Below, piece by piece: positions 1 through 8,566 of a DNA stretch of 64,000 bases. The position numbers were made by a program, and so were the translations under genes. The DNA comes from Bacillota bacterium (GTDB lineage Bacteria > Bacillota > UBA4882 > UBA8346). The stretch lies in the NCBI GenBank assembly GCA_023400055.1, contig JAEXFN010000004.1, forward strand, positions 1 through 64,000, in the 5' to 3' direction. The notes beneath the pieces are model-generated. The model did not search any database, was not told the DNA's origin, and worked only from the letters and a program-made list of their open reading frames with translations. The number at the start of each line of letters is the position of its first letter. Position 1 is the first letter of the stretch.

Positions 1-168
1 CAAGCTCTTTCAGTCACTCAACAAGCTCTTTCAGTCACTCAACAAGCTCTTTCAGTCGCTCAACAAGCTCGCTCAGTCACTCAGCAAGCTCGCTCAATTA
101 TCCAAAATACTCTGGCGGTAATCGCCGGAGTTGATCGATCACCCAAAAGGACCTATTCAGTCCCCGCA
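1..168. repeat. 21-bp tandem repeat array A (cut by window edge)
   Basis: Units of exactly 21 bp abut without spacers from base 1. The first three are nearly identical, units four and five diverge slightly, and units six to eight are degenerate. In a rotated frame each unit reads CTCAA, eight bases (CAAGCTCT), TTCAG and then a three-base spacer, so 5-bp arms form an imperfect inverted repeat. The consensus is clearly related to the array at 38912-39194. The array lies beyond the terminator of the minus-strand fusion gene and starts before the window. No protein-coding role is apparent. Confidence 0.9.
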
Positions 169-264
169 GGAACGATGGTCCCGACCGCCCTGGCCAATTC
201 GGCTGCGGAAAACCCGCCGCCGGGACGACCCAATTTTTTCGTTTCGGCCCGGAAAGGCTCTAAC

Positions 265-289
265 AAAAAAACCGGCGGATGCCGGTTTT
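265..289 (-). terminator. Rho-independent terminator of the fusion gene
   Basis: Nine-base perfect stem AAAACCGGC/GCCGGTTTT (268-276 with 281-289) and a four-base loop. On the minus strand it is followed by a run of T (A tract at 265-271 on the plus strand). It lies about 30 bases past the stop codon of the 320-2935 gene. Confidence 0.85.
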
Positions 290-319
290 GAACATGAACA
301 ATAGCTTTTCCCCGCCGGG

Positions 320-2935
320 TTACAGGCTGGCCACCGAGCGGTCCAGCAGGCGGCCGCGGGCCTCCAGCACCGCTTCCCAGGCCTCCGGCGCCAGCGGTCG
401 GTCGAAGCTGCGGAAGCCGGCCAGTTGGAAGCCATGCTTCCCGGCCAGCTGTTTAGTGTAGGAGATGGTCTCCATGCTGATGTCGATGCCCAGGCTGTAG
501 TGACGGTAATCTTGCTCCAGCGCCAACATCATCGTCTCGGACATGCAGGCGTAGGCCAGGCCTTTATCAAAACCGAAATTCCAGCCCAGATCGGGCAAAC
601 CCGGCACGGCCATCACGCCGCCGTCGATCACCAACACGTCGGGGCGGACCTGCTTCACCTCGGCGCTGACGTCCTGCGGCCGGGCCACGTCGCAGACGAT
701 CGCCCCGAACTTGAGCATCTCCGGCGTGATCAGGCTGTTCACCTGGCTGGTGGCGGTCACCACCAGATCGGCCAGCGGCAGGAAATGTTTCAGGTCGACC
801 GTATAGATCACCGGCGACTTGCCGATCACGCTCTCGGCGAAGGCTTGGTACTCCTCCAGCGGCGCGTCGGGCCGGGGAACCCGGGGATGATTGCGCACAA
901 AATCAGCGATGGCGTTCTCCGCCGCGTTGTCCGCCCGGTTTAAATATTGGTAGATCTCGGCGGTGACCTTCATCAGCCGCCGCCGGCTGTGCTCCTGATT
1001 GGCGGGGTTGCCGATCAGCACCAGCGAATGGACCTGCTCGGCCAAGAGCAGCGCCACCGCCCGGCCGATCGAACCGGTGGCCCCGACCACCGCGGCGATG
1101 GAATCGCCGATCGGGATTTCCAGCCGGCGGGCCGCTTCCAGGGCCGCCTCGGCCGCCGCCGCCACCGTGTAACTGTTGCCGGTGGTGATGGCCACTCCCA
1201 GATTACGCAGATCGCGGCCGCCCTTGCTGACCACCGAGGTATAAGCGCCCAGGCCGACGATGCCGGCGCCCCGGTCGCGGGCCAGTTTGACGGCGGCCCC
1301 CAGCTCGGCCAGGGCTTGCTCCCTGGGCATCGCCGTCAGTTCCTCGGAGGTCCGGCAGACGCAGATGAATTCGCCGTAGGCCCGCTGGCCGGTCCGGGAA
1401 GTGATCCGGGTCCGCGAGACCACGAACGGCTCCACCAGGTCGTTCCAGCGCCAGACCAGGTCCTTCATTTCTTGCTCGGAAAAGCTTTTCAGCGTTTCGT
1501 CGAATTCAATGTAATTCTTCAGATATAACGGATGCACCAGGAAGGCGAAACGGCCCTCCGCCGGATCGCCGCTCGGCCTGGGCATCGACTTCGGCGGCAG
1601 TTCCCGGGCCGTGATCGCCGGGGGCTCGGCCCCCACCAGATGGCAGAGGAAGGCGGCGGTATTGCCGGTCGCCAGCCGGTTGGCCATCCGTTCGATCGAT
1701 TCCAGGGCCCGGTCACACTGAGCGCGGCTGACGATGAGCGGCGGCTCCAGCCGGATGACCGAGGCGCCGTTCAAGGTCGGCGCGACCCGTAATTTCTCGA
1801 CGTTCAACAGGTAACTGGAGACCACCGGGGACAGGAACTCCTGATCGGCCATGATGCCCAGTAGCGATTCGGGCAGGCTCTCCTGGGAAGCGCCCAGTTC
1901 CAGGCCGATCATCAGGCCCCGGCCGCGCACCGCGGCGATCACCTGCGGGTAACGCGCGCGGATCGCCTCCAGCTTTTCGAGCAGGTAGGCTCCGTTGGCG
2001 GCGACGTCCCGCAACAGCCGGCCCCGATCCCGAGTGAGCATTTCCAAGACCTTCAGTCCGATCCGGCAGGCCAGCGTGTTGCCGGCGAAGGTCGACGAAT
2101 GCTTTTCGCCGAAATCGTCGGTATAAGCCGCGGCCGTGCAGATGCAGGCGCCGATCGGCATGATCCCGCCGCCCAGGGCCTTGGCGATGGTCATGACATC
2201 CGGGGTGATCCCGTCCGCCTCGCAGGCGAACATCCGCCCGGTCCGGCCCAGTCCGGTCTGGACCTCATCGAGGATGAGCAAGACGCCGTAACGGTGGCAA
2301 AGTTCCAAAGCTTGCCGCAGGTATCCGGCGGGCGGAATGATGATGCCGCCCTCGCCCTGGATCGGTTCCACGATAAAGGCGGCGTAATAATCGGGCTTGG
2401 CCGCCAGCGCCGCTTCCAGCTCGGTCGTCGACCCGTAGCCGATCCGCTCGAATCCCGGGGCCGGCGCGCCGAAGCCTTTTTGATAGGAGTCCTTGCCGGT
2501 GGCCGACAGCGCTCCCAGGGTCTTGCCGTGAAAACTGTTGTCCGTGGTCAGAATGCCGTGGCGTTTGGTATGGATGCGGGCCAGCTTGAAGGCGGCCTCG
2601 TTGGCCTCGGCGCCGCTGTTGGCGAAAGTGACGTACTGCATTCCCGGCGGGGCCACCCGGACCAGTTCCCGGGCCAACATTCCGGCGGCCTCCAGCGCCG
2701 ACGGCTGGATGAAACTGGGTTCGCCCGACTCCGCCACCGCCCGGATGGCTTCCCAGATCTCCGGGGGATTGAAGCCGAACGGCAAGGCGCCATAGGACGC
2801 GATAAAATCCAGATATGTATTCCCGGTATCGTCAATCAGCTCGCAACCGTTGCCGCGCCGGAAGATCTTGTCCATGTTCAGTTGGTGCAGCCGTTTTCCA
2901 AGAATCGGATTGACAAACTCCATATAAGGGTGCAT
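320..2935 (-). CDS. Class III aminotransferase fused to acyl-ACP-reductase-like domain
   Basis: An 871-residue two-domain protein. Residues 1 to about 425 are a class III PLP aminotransferase (ornithine/acetylornithine/GABA type), with the DEVQTGLGRTG motif at 223 and the PLP lysine in AKALGGG (K252). Residues about 460-850 resemble cyanobacterial long-chain acyl-ACP reductase (AAR): GLGAYTSVV at 561, TTGNSYT, the Rossmann motif VVGATGSIG at 616, and a cysteine (C797, in AYACMSE) aligning by eye with the AAR catalytic Cys. The start was chosen at the ATG five bases after GGAGG; an upstream ATG lacks this site. Inference: one polypeptide could reduce an acyl thioester to an aldehyde and aminate it to a fatty amine. 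It is a single-gene unit with its own promoter and terminator. The true substrate and product are unknown. Confidence 0.85.
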   Translation of the reverse strand: MHPYMEFVNPILGKRLHQLNMDKIFRRGNGCELIDDTGNTYLDFIASYGALPFGFNPPEIWEAIRAVAESGEPSFIQPSALEAAGMLARELVRVAPPGMQYVTFANSGAEANEAAFKLARIHTKRHGILTTDNSFHGKTLGALSATGKDSYQKGFGAPAPGFERIGYGSTTELEAALAAKPDYYAAFIVEPIQGEGGIIIPPAGYLRQALELCHRYGVLLILDEVQTGLGRTGRMFACEADGITPDVMTIAKALGGGIMPIGACICTAAAYTDDFGEKHSSTFAGNTLACRIGLKVLEMLTRDRGRLLRDVAANGAYLLEKLEAIRARYPQVIAAVRGRGLMIGLELGASQESLPESLLGIMADQEFLSPVVSSYLLNVEKLRVAPTLNGASVIRLEPPLIVSRAQCDRALESIERMANRLATGNTAAFLCHLVGAEPPAITARELPPKSMPRPSGDPAEGRFAFLVHPLYLKNYIEFDETLKSFSEQEMKDLVWRWNDLVEPFVVSRTRITSRTGQRAYGEFICVCRTSEELTAMPREQALAELGAAVKLARDRGAGIVGLGAYTSVVSKGGRDLRNLGVAITTGNSYTVAAAAEAALEAARRLEIPIGDSIAAVVGATGSIGRAVALLLAEQVHSLVLIGNPANQEHSRRRLMKVTAEIYQYLNRADNAAENAIADFVRNHPRVPRPDAPLEEYQAFAESVIGKSPVIYTVDLKHFLPLADLVVTATSQVNSLITPEMLKFGAIVCDVARPQDVSAEVKQVRPDVLVIDGGVMAVPGLPDLGWNFGFDKGLAYACMSETMMLALEQDYRHYSLGIDISMETISYTKQLAGKHGFQLAGFRSFDRPLAPEAWEAVLEARGRLLDRSVASL

Positions 2936-3167
2936 GTTATCCTCCATCAACCGTGTGCCCCATCGTTCTCGTCCGAACCGCCCCGCGGCGAGCGAGGGAC
3001 GCCAATGCGCCGCTTCCCGGGGAACGATCGGCGCGCCATTCCTTCCGGTCGCGGACGAGCGAACTGTTTCCGGGCGATAATGGGCCTCTATCGCGGCGGT
3101 TCCGCTTCACCGGCGCTTCCACCGGATGATGGCACCATTTCCGCATTTGAGTATAAAAATTCAAACT

Positions 3168-3196
3168 AAGTTTAGCACTAAACAAATTCCCGGTCA
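3168..3196 (-). promoter_or_regulatory. Promoter with inverted repeat for the fusion gene
   Basis: On the minus strand TTGACC, a 17-base spacer and TAAACT form a sigma-A-like promoter. A perfect inverted repeat GTTTAG-CA-CTAAAC (3169-3182) covers the -10 region, which suits a repressor site. The leader to the gene start is about 230 bases. The rest of the 2936-3361 interval holds only the two hairpins downstream of the neighbouring gene. Confidence 0.55.
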
Positions 3197-3299
3197 ACCT
3201 CGATTTGTCCCTGGCAAATGATAGTCTCTCCCAGGTTTCACCAATAAATAAGCCCGGAAAAGCGTTTTTTATTTTTCAGCTAATTTTAACTTTGGACCC

Positions 3300-3332
3300 G
3301 TCAGCCCGTCCGGCGGAATCGGTCGGGCTGAC
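3300..3332 (-). terminator. Second hairpin downstream of the membrane protein gene
   Basis: Perfect nine-base stem GTCAGCCCG/CGGGCTGAC. It stands behind the 3351-3376 hairpin on the minus strand and may act as a backup terminator or a 3'-end stabiliser. There is no strong T run next to it. Confidence 0.45.
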
Positions 3333-3350
3333 GGCATGGGCGCGATAAGT

Positions 3351-3376
3351 AAGAAAGGCGCTTACGCGCCTTTCTT
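3351..3376 (-). terminator. Hairpin overlapping the stop codon of the 3362 gene
   Basis: AAGAAAGGCGC and GCGCCTTTCTT form an 11-bp perfect stem whose four-base loop contains the stop codon of the 3362-4297 gene. The 3' side on the minus strand is T-rich (TTTCTTACTT), as in an intrinsic terminator built into the last codons. Confidence 0.6.
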
Positions 3377-4297
3377 TGCCTTGGACTCCCGGTTGGGCAC
3401 CCAGAACCAGCTGATCTTGCGGCCGCACTGCTTGCGCTTGATCAGGCGGTGAATAAACCATATCGCCAGCGCCAAGATGAGCAGCGCCAGCAGCAGACAG
3501 GCCCAACCCGGCAGCTTCCAGCCCATCAGATCGGCGCCGACCGGTTCCAGCATGGCCAGTTGCCCGGTCTTGACGTCGAACGAACGCAACTGCTTCACCT
3601 GGCTGGCATTGTCGACCGCCAGAATATCCAGCACCTGCGGTTCGATCAGCTCGTCGTAGCCGCCGCCGATCACCCATTCTCCGGGATCCTTCATCACCCG
3701 GCGGAAGAAATCCTCGCCAAACCCGTCATACGAACCGACCAGCACATAATAGTGCCAATTGCGGGCGGGCCTACCCACCAGCTTCTCCGGCAGCACCGCC
3801 CGGATGGTGCGGTGATCCCCCAGGAGCATGGTCTTTAGCGGTTGCACCTGCCACTTCTGGGGTGTGGCGGTAATCAGCTGGCTGTTGCCCCAGCCGGCGA
3901 TCCGCAAGCAGAAATCCCAGGCGTACTTGGGGTCAAACCGGACATAGGCGCCCTGCTGCATCAAGCCGGTCGCACCTTGATTGGGAATCGAGTCCACGAA
4001 GATCCGGACATTCTGGTGGATGAAACCTTCCGGCGCCATCCAGGGATTGGTATTATTGGCGAAGGTCGTATCGAAAGCGATCTCGCCCGGCCCTTGCTGC
4101 CATACTTTGAACTCGGTGATGTCGAACAACCCCTGGTACGGCTTGAACGCGACGTTGCTCGGATACTGGTACGTGCCATAGCCGTGCTCATCGCCGACCG
4201 GATCCTTCATCTGGAAATAAACCTCCGGGGCTGCGGCGGCGCCGGCCAGCAGGAACACCAAGAGCAATAACCCGGGAACCCAAAGGAATCGTCTCAT
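3362..4297 (-). CDS. Membrane-anchored glucodextranase C-terminal-domain-like protein
   Basis: 311 residues. The N-terminal signal peptide (MRRFLW followed by a Leu/Val-rich stretch to about residue 22) starts a large extracytoplasmic domain that resembles the C-terminal carbohydrate-binding module of glucodextranase: MKDPVGDEHGYGTYQYPSN near 30, then GLFDITEFKV. A hydrophobic helix at about 275-295 followed by KRK and a basic tail should anchor it in the membrane with the domain outside. No catalytic domain is present, so it is likely a surface glycan-binding or envelope protein. The start is required by the signal peptide. The only ribosome-site-like bases (GGGGG) lie inside the hairpin at 4305-4333. 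Confidence 0.65.
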   Translation of the reverse strand: MRRFLWVPGLLLLVFLLAGAAAAPEVYFQMKDPVGDEHGYGTYQYPSNVAFKPYQGLFDITEFKVWQQGPGEIAFDTTFANNTNPWMAPEGFIHQNVRIFVDSIPNQGATGLMQQGAYVRFDPKYAWDFCLRIAGWGNSQLITATPQKWQVQPLKTMLLGDHRTIRAVLPEKLVGRPARNWHYYVLVGSYDGFGEDFFRRVMKDPGEWVIGGGYDELIEPQVLDILAVDNASQVKQLRSFDVKTGQLAMLEPVGADLMGWKLPGWACLLLALLILALAIWFIHRLIKRKQCGRKISWFWVPNRESKAKKGA

Positions 4298-4304
4298 AAA
4301 AACA

Positions 4305-4333
4305 CCCCCACGACATAGATTTATGCGTGGGGG
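4305..4333 (-). terminator. Terminator-like hairpin that covers the next gene's ribosome site
   Basis: CCCCCACG/CGTGGGGG (4305-4312 with 4326-4333) continues inward with CATA/TATG. On the minus strand the hairpin is followed by TGTTTTT, so it can end the cheR-acpS-nnr-alr transcript. The ATG of the 3362-4297 gene begins only a few bases after the stem, so the purine-rich arm is also its only visible ribosome site. Confidence 0.65.
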
Positions 4334-4357
4334 CGGACAAATATTCCGTCTCCGGGT

Positions 4358-4600
4358 TTACTCGACCGCGACGACGGCCAAGACCCGACCCGTTTCCAGC
4401 CAGTCGCCGGGCTCGGCTTCTCTGGATAAAAGCACCCCATCGAGCGGCGAAGGCACCCTGAAAACCGCGCCATCCACCATGATCTCCAGAATGTCCTGAT
4501 CGATCTCCAGCGTCGCGCCCACCGGAACCAGCCAGCGCACCAGCTCGTAGGCGGTCTCTTCCGGGCTCAGAAAGGGCATCTTGATCTCAATCTTGCGCAT
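4358..4600 (-). CDS. Lipoyl/biotinyl-type small domain without the acceptor lysine
   Basis: 80 residues with the compact beta-barrel pattern of lipoyl/biotinyl domains: KMPFLSPEETAYELVRWLVPVGATL, then EIMVDGAVFRVPSPLDGVLL and PGDWLETGRVLAVV. In E2 lipoyl domains the hairpin turn reads as T-D-K-A, with Lys as the lipoylation site. Here it reads V-D-G-A, so the acceptor lysine is replaced by Gly. The start codon overlaps the end of alr by 14 bases, which suggests translational coupling as the last gene of the cheR-acpS-nnr-alr operon. It may be a structural or binding relative; the function is unknown. Confidence 0.6.
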   Translation of the reverse strand: MRKIEIKMPFLSPEETAYELVRWLVPVGATLEIDQDILEIMVDGAVFRVPSPLDGVLLSREAEPGDWLETGRVLAVVAVE

Positions 4601-5759
4601 CCGAACTCCCGTTCCGGTAGATCCGCGGCACCCGGTCGCTGATCATGCAGATAATCTCATAGTTAATGGTCCCCAACTGCGCGGCCACATCGTCGACGCT
4701 AATCGTCGCCCCGCCCTGGGAACCGATGAGCACGATTTCCTGGCCGATGGCCACCGGTTCATCGCCGACATCGATCATGCACTGGTCCATACAAATGGTC
4801 CCGACGATGGGATACTTCTTGCCATTCACCAGCGCCTGCGCCTTATGGGTCAAGCGGCGCGTCCAGCCGTCGGCGTAACCGATGGGAATGGTGGCGATGG
4901 TGGTCTCGCGTTCGGTATGGTAACGCTGGCCGTAGCTGATCCCGCTGCCCGGCGGCACTCGTTTGACGAAACTGACCCGCGCCTTCAGGGCGAAGGCCGG
5001 CTCCAGACGGAGCTTTTCCTTGGCGACCTCGTCCGACGGATACAGCCCGTAGGTCACGATTCCCGGCCGCACCAGATTATAGCAGGACTGGGGCAGATCG
5101 ATCACGGCGGCGCTATTGGCCAAGTGGATCTTGCGCGGCGTCAGTCCCCGCTCCTTCAGATCGGCCAGGGCCCGCGCGAAGTTTTCCATTTGCACCCGGG
5201 CATAGGCTTTATCCCGTTCATCGGCGGTGGCCAGATGGGAGAAGATCCCGTCGATTTTGATTCCGGGCAAACGGCGGAGGGCCGAGACAAATTCGACCGC
5301 CTCTTCGGGGCGGATTCCCACCCGGCCCATGCCCGAATCGATCTTGACATGCACCGCGGCTTCCTTCCCGGCGCGGACGGCCTCCTCGGACAGGGCGACC
5401 ACTGCGTCCAGCCAGCAGACGCAAGCGGTCAGATCATGGGCCACCACCGCCGCCACCTGATTGCGATCCAACTGCAACGGGCTGAAGATCAGGATCGGCG
5501 CGGTCAAACCGGCCTGGCGCAACGCGATGCCCTCCTCGGGCAAGGAAACCCCCAGCCAGCTCGCGCCGGCCGCCAACGCCGCCCGGGCCACCGGAATCGC
5601 GCCGTGGCCATAGGCTTCGGCCTTGACGACCGCCATTACTTCCACCGCCGGGCCGACCAGCCGTTTGATCTCCGCGATGTTATGGCGGATGGCGGCCAGA
5701 TCAACCTCGGCCCAGACCGGCCGAAGCTGTTTGTTATAACGACTCAACCTTTTCAACAC
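4587..5759 (-). CDS. alr: Alanine racemase
   Basis: 390 residues, the usual length of this fold type III PLP enzyme, which interconverts L- and D-alanine for peptidoglycan. The PLP lysine lies in VVKAEAYGHG (K46; Asn is more usual where this has Glu), the PLP-binding region includes HLANSAA and RPGIVTYG, and the second catalytic residue is the Tyr of ISYGQRY. The CMDQCMIDV and INYEIIC motifs of the C-terminal beta domain are present. It sits five bases after nnr, an arrangement common in Bacillota (acpS-nnr-alr). It is likely co-transcribed from upstream of cheR. Confidence 0.95.
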   Translation of the reverse strand: MLKRLSRYNKQLRPVWAEVDLAAIRHNIAEIKRLVGPAVEVMAVVKAEAYGHGAIPVARAALAAGASWLGVSLPEEGIALRQAGLTAPILIFSPLQLDRNQVAAVVAHDLTACVCWLDAVVALSEEAVRAGKEAAVHVKIDSGMGRVGIRPEEAVEFVSALRRLPGIKIDGIFSHLATADERDKAYARVQMENFARALADLKERGLTPRKIHLANSAAVIDLPQSCYNLVRPGIVTYGLYPSDEVAKEKLRLEPAFALKARVSFVKRVPPGSGISYGQRYHTERETTIATIPIGYADGWTRRLTHKAQALVNGKKYPIVGTICMDQCMIDVGDEPVAIGQEIVLIGSQGGATISVDDVAAQLGTINYEIICMISDRVPRIYRNGSSDAQD

Positions 5760-5764
5760 CTTCT

Positions 5765-7291
5765 TTAGAATCTGGTGATGCGTTCCGGCTCCCTAGCCGG
5801 AGTATCGTGCAATGCTTTCAATGCCGCCGGAATCTCCCGGACCAGATCGCTGGCGAGGATTCCGGCCGGACCGATTCGCCCGGCGGCCAGGTCACCGGCC
5901 AAGCCGTGCAAGTAAACGCCCGTCACCGCCGCTTGCCACGGCGCCAGCCGCTGCGCCAGCAATCCGGCGATCAGCCCCGCCAGGGCATCGCCCATGCCCG
6001 CCGTGGCCATTCCCGGGTTGCCGGTGGAATTGATATAACAGGCGCCGGTGGGCAGGGCCGTTACCGTCCGGGCGCCTTTCAGCACCACGATCGCGCCCCA
6101 TTCCGCCGCAAAACGCCTGGCGCTTTCCAGGCGATCCGCCTGAATGGCCGCAACCGACAAACCGGTGAGCCGGGCCATCTCCCCGGGATGCGGGGTGAGA
6201 ATCAGCGGCGCTTTGGCCAGCCGGAGCAGCGCCGGTTCGGCGGCGATCAGATTTAAGGCGTCGGCGTCCAGCACCAAGGGAACGCCGGCCGCCGCCAGCA
6301 ATTGCCGCAGCAGTTCCCGGCCATCCTGCGCCGTGCTCATCCCCGGACCGACGACGATGCCCCGGTAGGCGTCGAGCTTGCCGGGCAAAGTATCCCAGTC
6401 CACCACCGTGGTCTCCGGAGGCTTCTCGGTGAACGGCGTTCCCGGCCGCAAGGCCACCGTGGCCAGACCGCCGCCGCTGCGCAACGCACCCAGGGCGGCA
6501 ATGGCCACCGCGCCGGTCATTCCGGCGCTGCCGCCGGCGATCAGCACATGGCCGGTGCTTCCCTTGTGGGCGTCCCCGGAACGCCTGGGCAACCACGGCC
6601 GCAGATCCGCGGCGGTCATCCAGTGCGTGGTCAACGAATCCTCGGTCAGCAACGGCTCGGGGAACCCGATCTCCGCGATGATTAAGCTTCCGGCGCAGGC
6701 GGCGCCCGGAAAGATCAGCAGTCCCGGTTTGGGCAGGCCAAACGTCACCGTCAGATCGGCCCGCACCGCCGGCTCGGACAACTGTCCGCTATCCATGGCC
6801 ACCCCGGTGGGCGCGTCCACCGCCACCACCGGCCGGTCCAGCTCTGCGATGCGCGCCGCCGCCCCGGCGATACTTCCCTGCAGCGGACCGGCGGCTCCGG
6901 TTCCCAGCAGGGCGTCGACCACGATCTCGGCCGCCCGCGCTGCGCGGAGTTCCAGACTCGCCCAGGGCAACAGCGGAATGTCGAACTTCCGGCAGCGCTC
7001 CAGATTATCATGAGCCAACCCCCGGCATTCCTCGGGCGCGAAGGTCAACAGCACCGTGACGTCGGCGTGCTCCCGGGCGAGCAGCCTCGCCAATGCCAGG
7101 CCGTCTCCGCCGTTATTGCCTTTGCCGCAATAAATATGGATGCGTTTGCCGCCCAACGGACCGTAACGTTCGATCATCGCCTGGCGCACCGCCAGAGCGG
7201 CCCGTTCCATCAGCACCACGCCCGGGATGCCGTATTCCTCCTGGGCCAGCCGGTCGATGCGCTGCATCTGCAAGGTCGTAGCGACTTTCAT
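5765..7291 (-). CDS. nnr: Bifunctional NAD(P)H-hydrate epimerase/dehydratase
   Basis: 508 residues combining two repair activities for damaged NAD(P)H. The N-terminal YjeF domain (about 1-210) is the epimerase, with GKGNNGGDGLALARLL near residue 55. The C-terminal ribokinase-like domain (about 225-495) is the ADP- or ATP-dependent dehydratase, with GHVLIAGGSAGMTGA, LDADALNLIA, LTPHPGEMARL and the signature NPGMATAGMGDALAG. Its start directly follows the end of acpS with no gap, indicating coupled expression. Confidence 0.95.
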   Translation of the reverse strand: MKVATTLQMQRIDRLAQEEYGIPGVVLMERAALAVRQAMIERYGPLGGKRIHIYCGKGNNGGDGLALARLLAREHADVTVLLTFAPEECRGLAHDNLERCRKFDIPLLPWASLELRAARAAEIVVDALLGTGAAGPLQGSIAGAAARIAELDRPVVAVDAPTGVAMDSGQLSEPAVRADLTVTFGLPKPGLLIFPGAACAGSLIIAEIGFPEPLLTEDSLTTHWMTAADLRPWLPRRSGDAHKGSTGHVLIAGGSAGMTGAVAIAALGALRSGGGLATVALRPGTPFTEKPPETTVVDWDTLPGKLDAYRGIVVGPGMSTAQDGRELLRQLLAAAGVPLVLDADALNLIAAEPALLRLAKAPLILTPHPGEMARLTGLSVAAIQADRLESARRFAAEWGAIVVLKGARTVTALPTGACYINSTGNPGMATAGMGDALAGLIAGLLAQRLAPWQAAVTGVYLHGLAGDLAAGRIGPAGILASDLVREIPAALKALHDTPAREPERITRF

Positions 7292-7657
7292 TTAAACGCC
7301 TTCTTCCAAAATGACCTGCGCCACCGCATACTCCCGCGAATGGGAAATGCTCAGATGAATCCGCGTCACTCGTTTGGCGGCCAGAAAATCCCGCACTTTG
7401 CCGTTGACCGTGAAGCGCGGCGCTCCCAATTCGTTGTGGCCGACCTCCATCTCCCGCCAGGAAAACGAGGATAAGCCGGTGCCCATCGCCTTCAGCAGCG
7501 CTTCCTTGGCGGCGAAAAAGCCGGCCAGCCGATGAGCAGCGCCCTTGGAATCGGCCAATTCGCCCGGGGTGTACACCCGTTCCCGGAAACGCGGGTTCTG
7601 GGCGGCCGCGGCGATCCGCCCGATCTCGATCAAATCCACTCCGCTGCCCACGATCAT
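7292..7657 (-). CDS. acpS: Holo-[acyl-carrier-protein] synthase
   Basis: 121 residues, typical for the trimeric AcpS family that transfers 4'-phosphopantetheine from CoA to acyl carrier protein. It has the metal-binding GSGVDLIEIGRI at the N terminus, the RFRERVYTPGEL region, FAAKEALLKAMG and the C-terminal HLSISHSREYAVA. It overlaps the cheR stop by one base and abuts nnr, so it belongs to the same operon. Confidence 0.95.
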   Translation of the reverse strand: MIVGSGVDLIEIGRIAAAAQNPRFRERVYTPGELADSKGAAHRLAGFFAAKEALLKAMGTGLSSFSWREMEVGHNELGAPRFTVNGKVRDFLAAKRVTRIHLSISHSREYAVAQVILEEGV

Positions 7658-8451
7658 CAGGCCTCGCTCCTTTCGGCCGGAACCGGCTTCCGGTAAAAGG
7701 ACGGCAGATAGCTCTCATAACCCAGTTGCTTGTAGTTCAGCAGCGGCTCCGTCCCGCCGACCAGCAGAAAGCCGCCGGGCCGCAAGGCCGCCAAAAATTT
7801 ATCATATAATAACTGTTTAGCATTTTCGGTAAAATAGATCACCACATTACGGCAGATGATCAGGTCCAGGTCGGTTTCAAAAGGCTCCCGCAGCAAATCG
7901 TGATGGCGAAACTCCACCATTCTTTTGACCGAATCCAGCAAGCGGTAGTTATCCCCCTCCGGGACAAAATATTTGGCCAACAGCTCGGCGGGCAGATTCT
8001 TCACTTCGTTGGCATTATAGACGCCGCGCTGGGCATGGTTGAGGATCAACCGGTCGATATCGGTCGCCAAAAGGCGCGCCCGCCCCTCCAATCCCAATTC
8101 GCGCAGGATGATCGCCACCGAATACGGCTCGGCGCCGTTGGAACACCCGGCGCTCCAAATGGCAAACCGCCGGCGCTCCTTGGCCAGCAGCGGGATTAAC
8201 CTGGTATGGAGTTCCGTAAACCGCTCCGGGTTGCGGAAAAATTCCGATACATTGATGGTCAGCTTCTTTTCGAACTCGCTATATTTACGCGGATCGCTCT
8301 TTAACACCGCCAGGAATTGATCATAGTCCGCAATCTTCCACGCGCTCATCAGCGAGTGAATTCGCCTGTCCATTTGCTGGCTCTTGTAGTTCTCCAGATC
8401 GATCCCGGCCAACTGACCCGCTAATTTCTTAAAGGAAAGATAATCAAGCAA
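7657..8451 (-). CDS. cheR: CheR-type chemoreceptor glutamate methyltransferase
   Basis: 264 residues. The short N-terminal helical domain (about 1-75) is followed by an S-adenosylmethionine methyltransferase domain with NVSEFFRNPERF, the SAM-binding AGCSNGAEPYSVAI, LATDID, and the late LIICRNVVIYF motif. CheR methylates glutamates of methyl-accepting chemotaxis proteins. The start is TTG, seven bases after AAGGAGG. No other chemotaxis gene is in the window, so its receptor is encoded elsewhere. It is the first gene of the run into acpS-nnr-alr. Confidence 0.92.
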   Translation of the reverse strand: MLDYLSFKKLAGQLAGIDLENYKSQQMDRRIHSLMSAWKIADYDQFLAVLKSDPRKYSEFEKKLTINVSEFFRNPERFTELHTRLIPLLAKERRRFAIWSAGCSNGAEPYSVAIILRELGLEGRARLLATDIDRLILNHAQRGVYNANEVKNLPAELLAKYFVPEGDNYRLLDSVKRMVEFRHHDLLREPFETDLDLIICRNVVIYFTENAKQLLYDKFLAALRPGGFLLVGGTEPLLNYKQLGYESYLPSFYRKPVPAERSEA

Positions 8452-8566
8452 GGCGTTTCCTCCTTAATTTTCCTTCCTGCTTTTATTCTACCCCAAAAAT
8501 GCGAATCCTTCATTGCCGGGCCGGATTTATCGACTGTAAGGGAATAGGATCCCGCCTTTCGCGGCG

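Noticed and set aside
2099..3169. Long plus-strand frame opposite the fusion gene
   Set aside because: Shadow of a GC-rich gene on the other strand; the minus-strand product is clearly homologous to enzymes.
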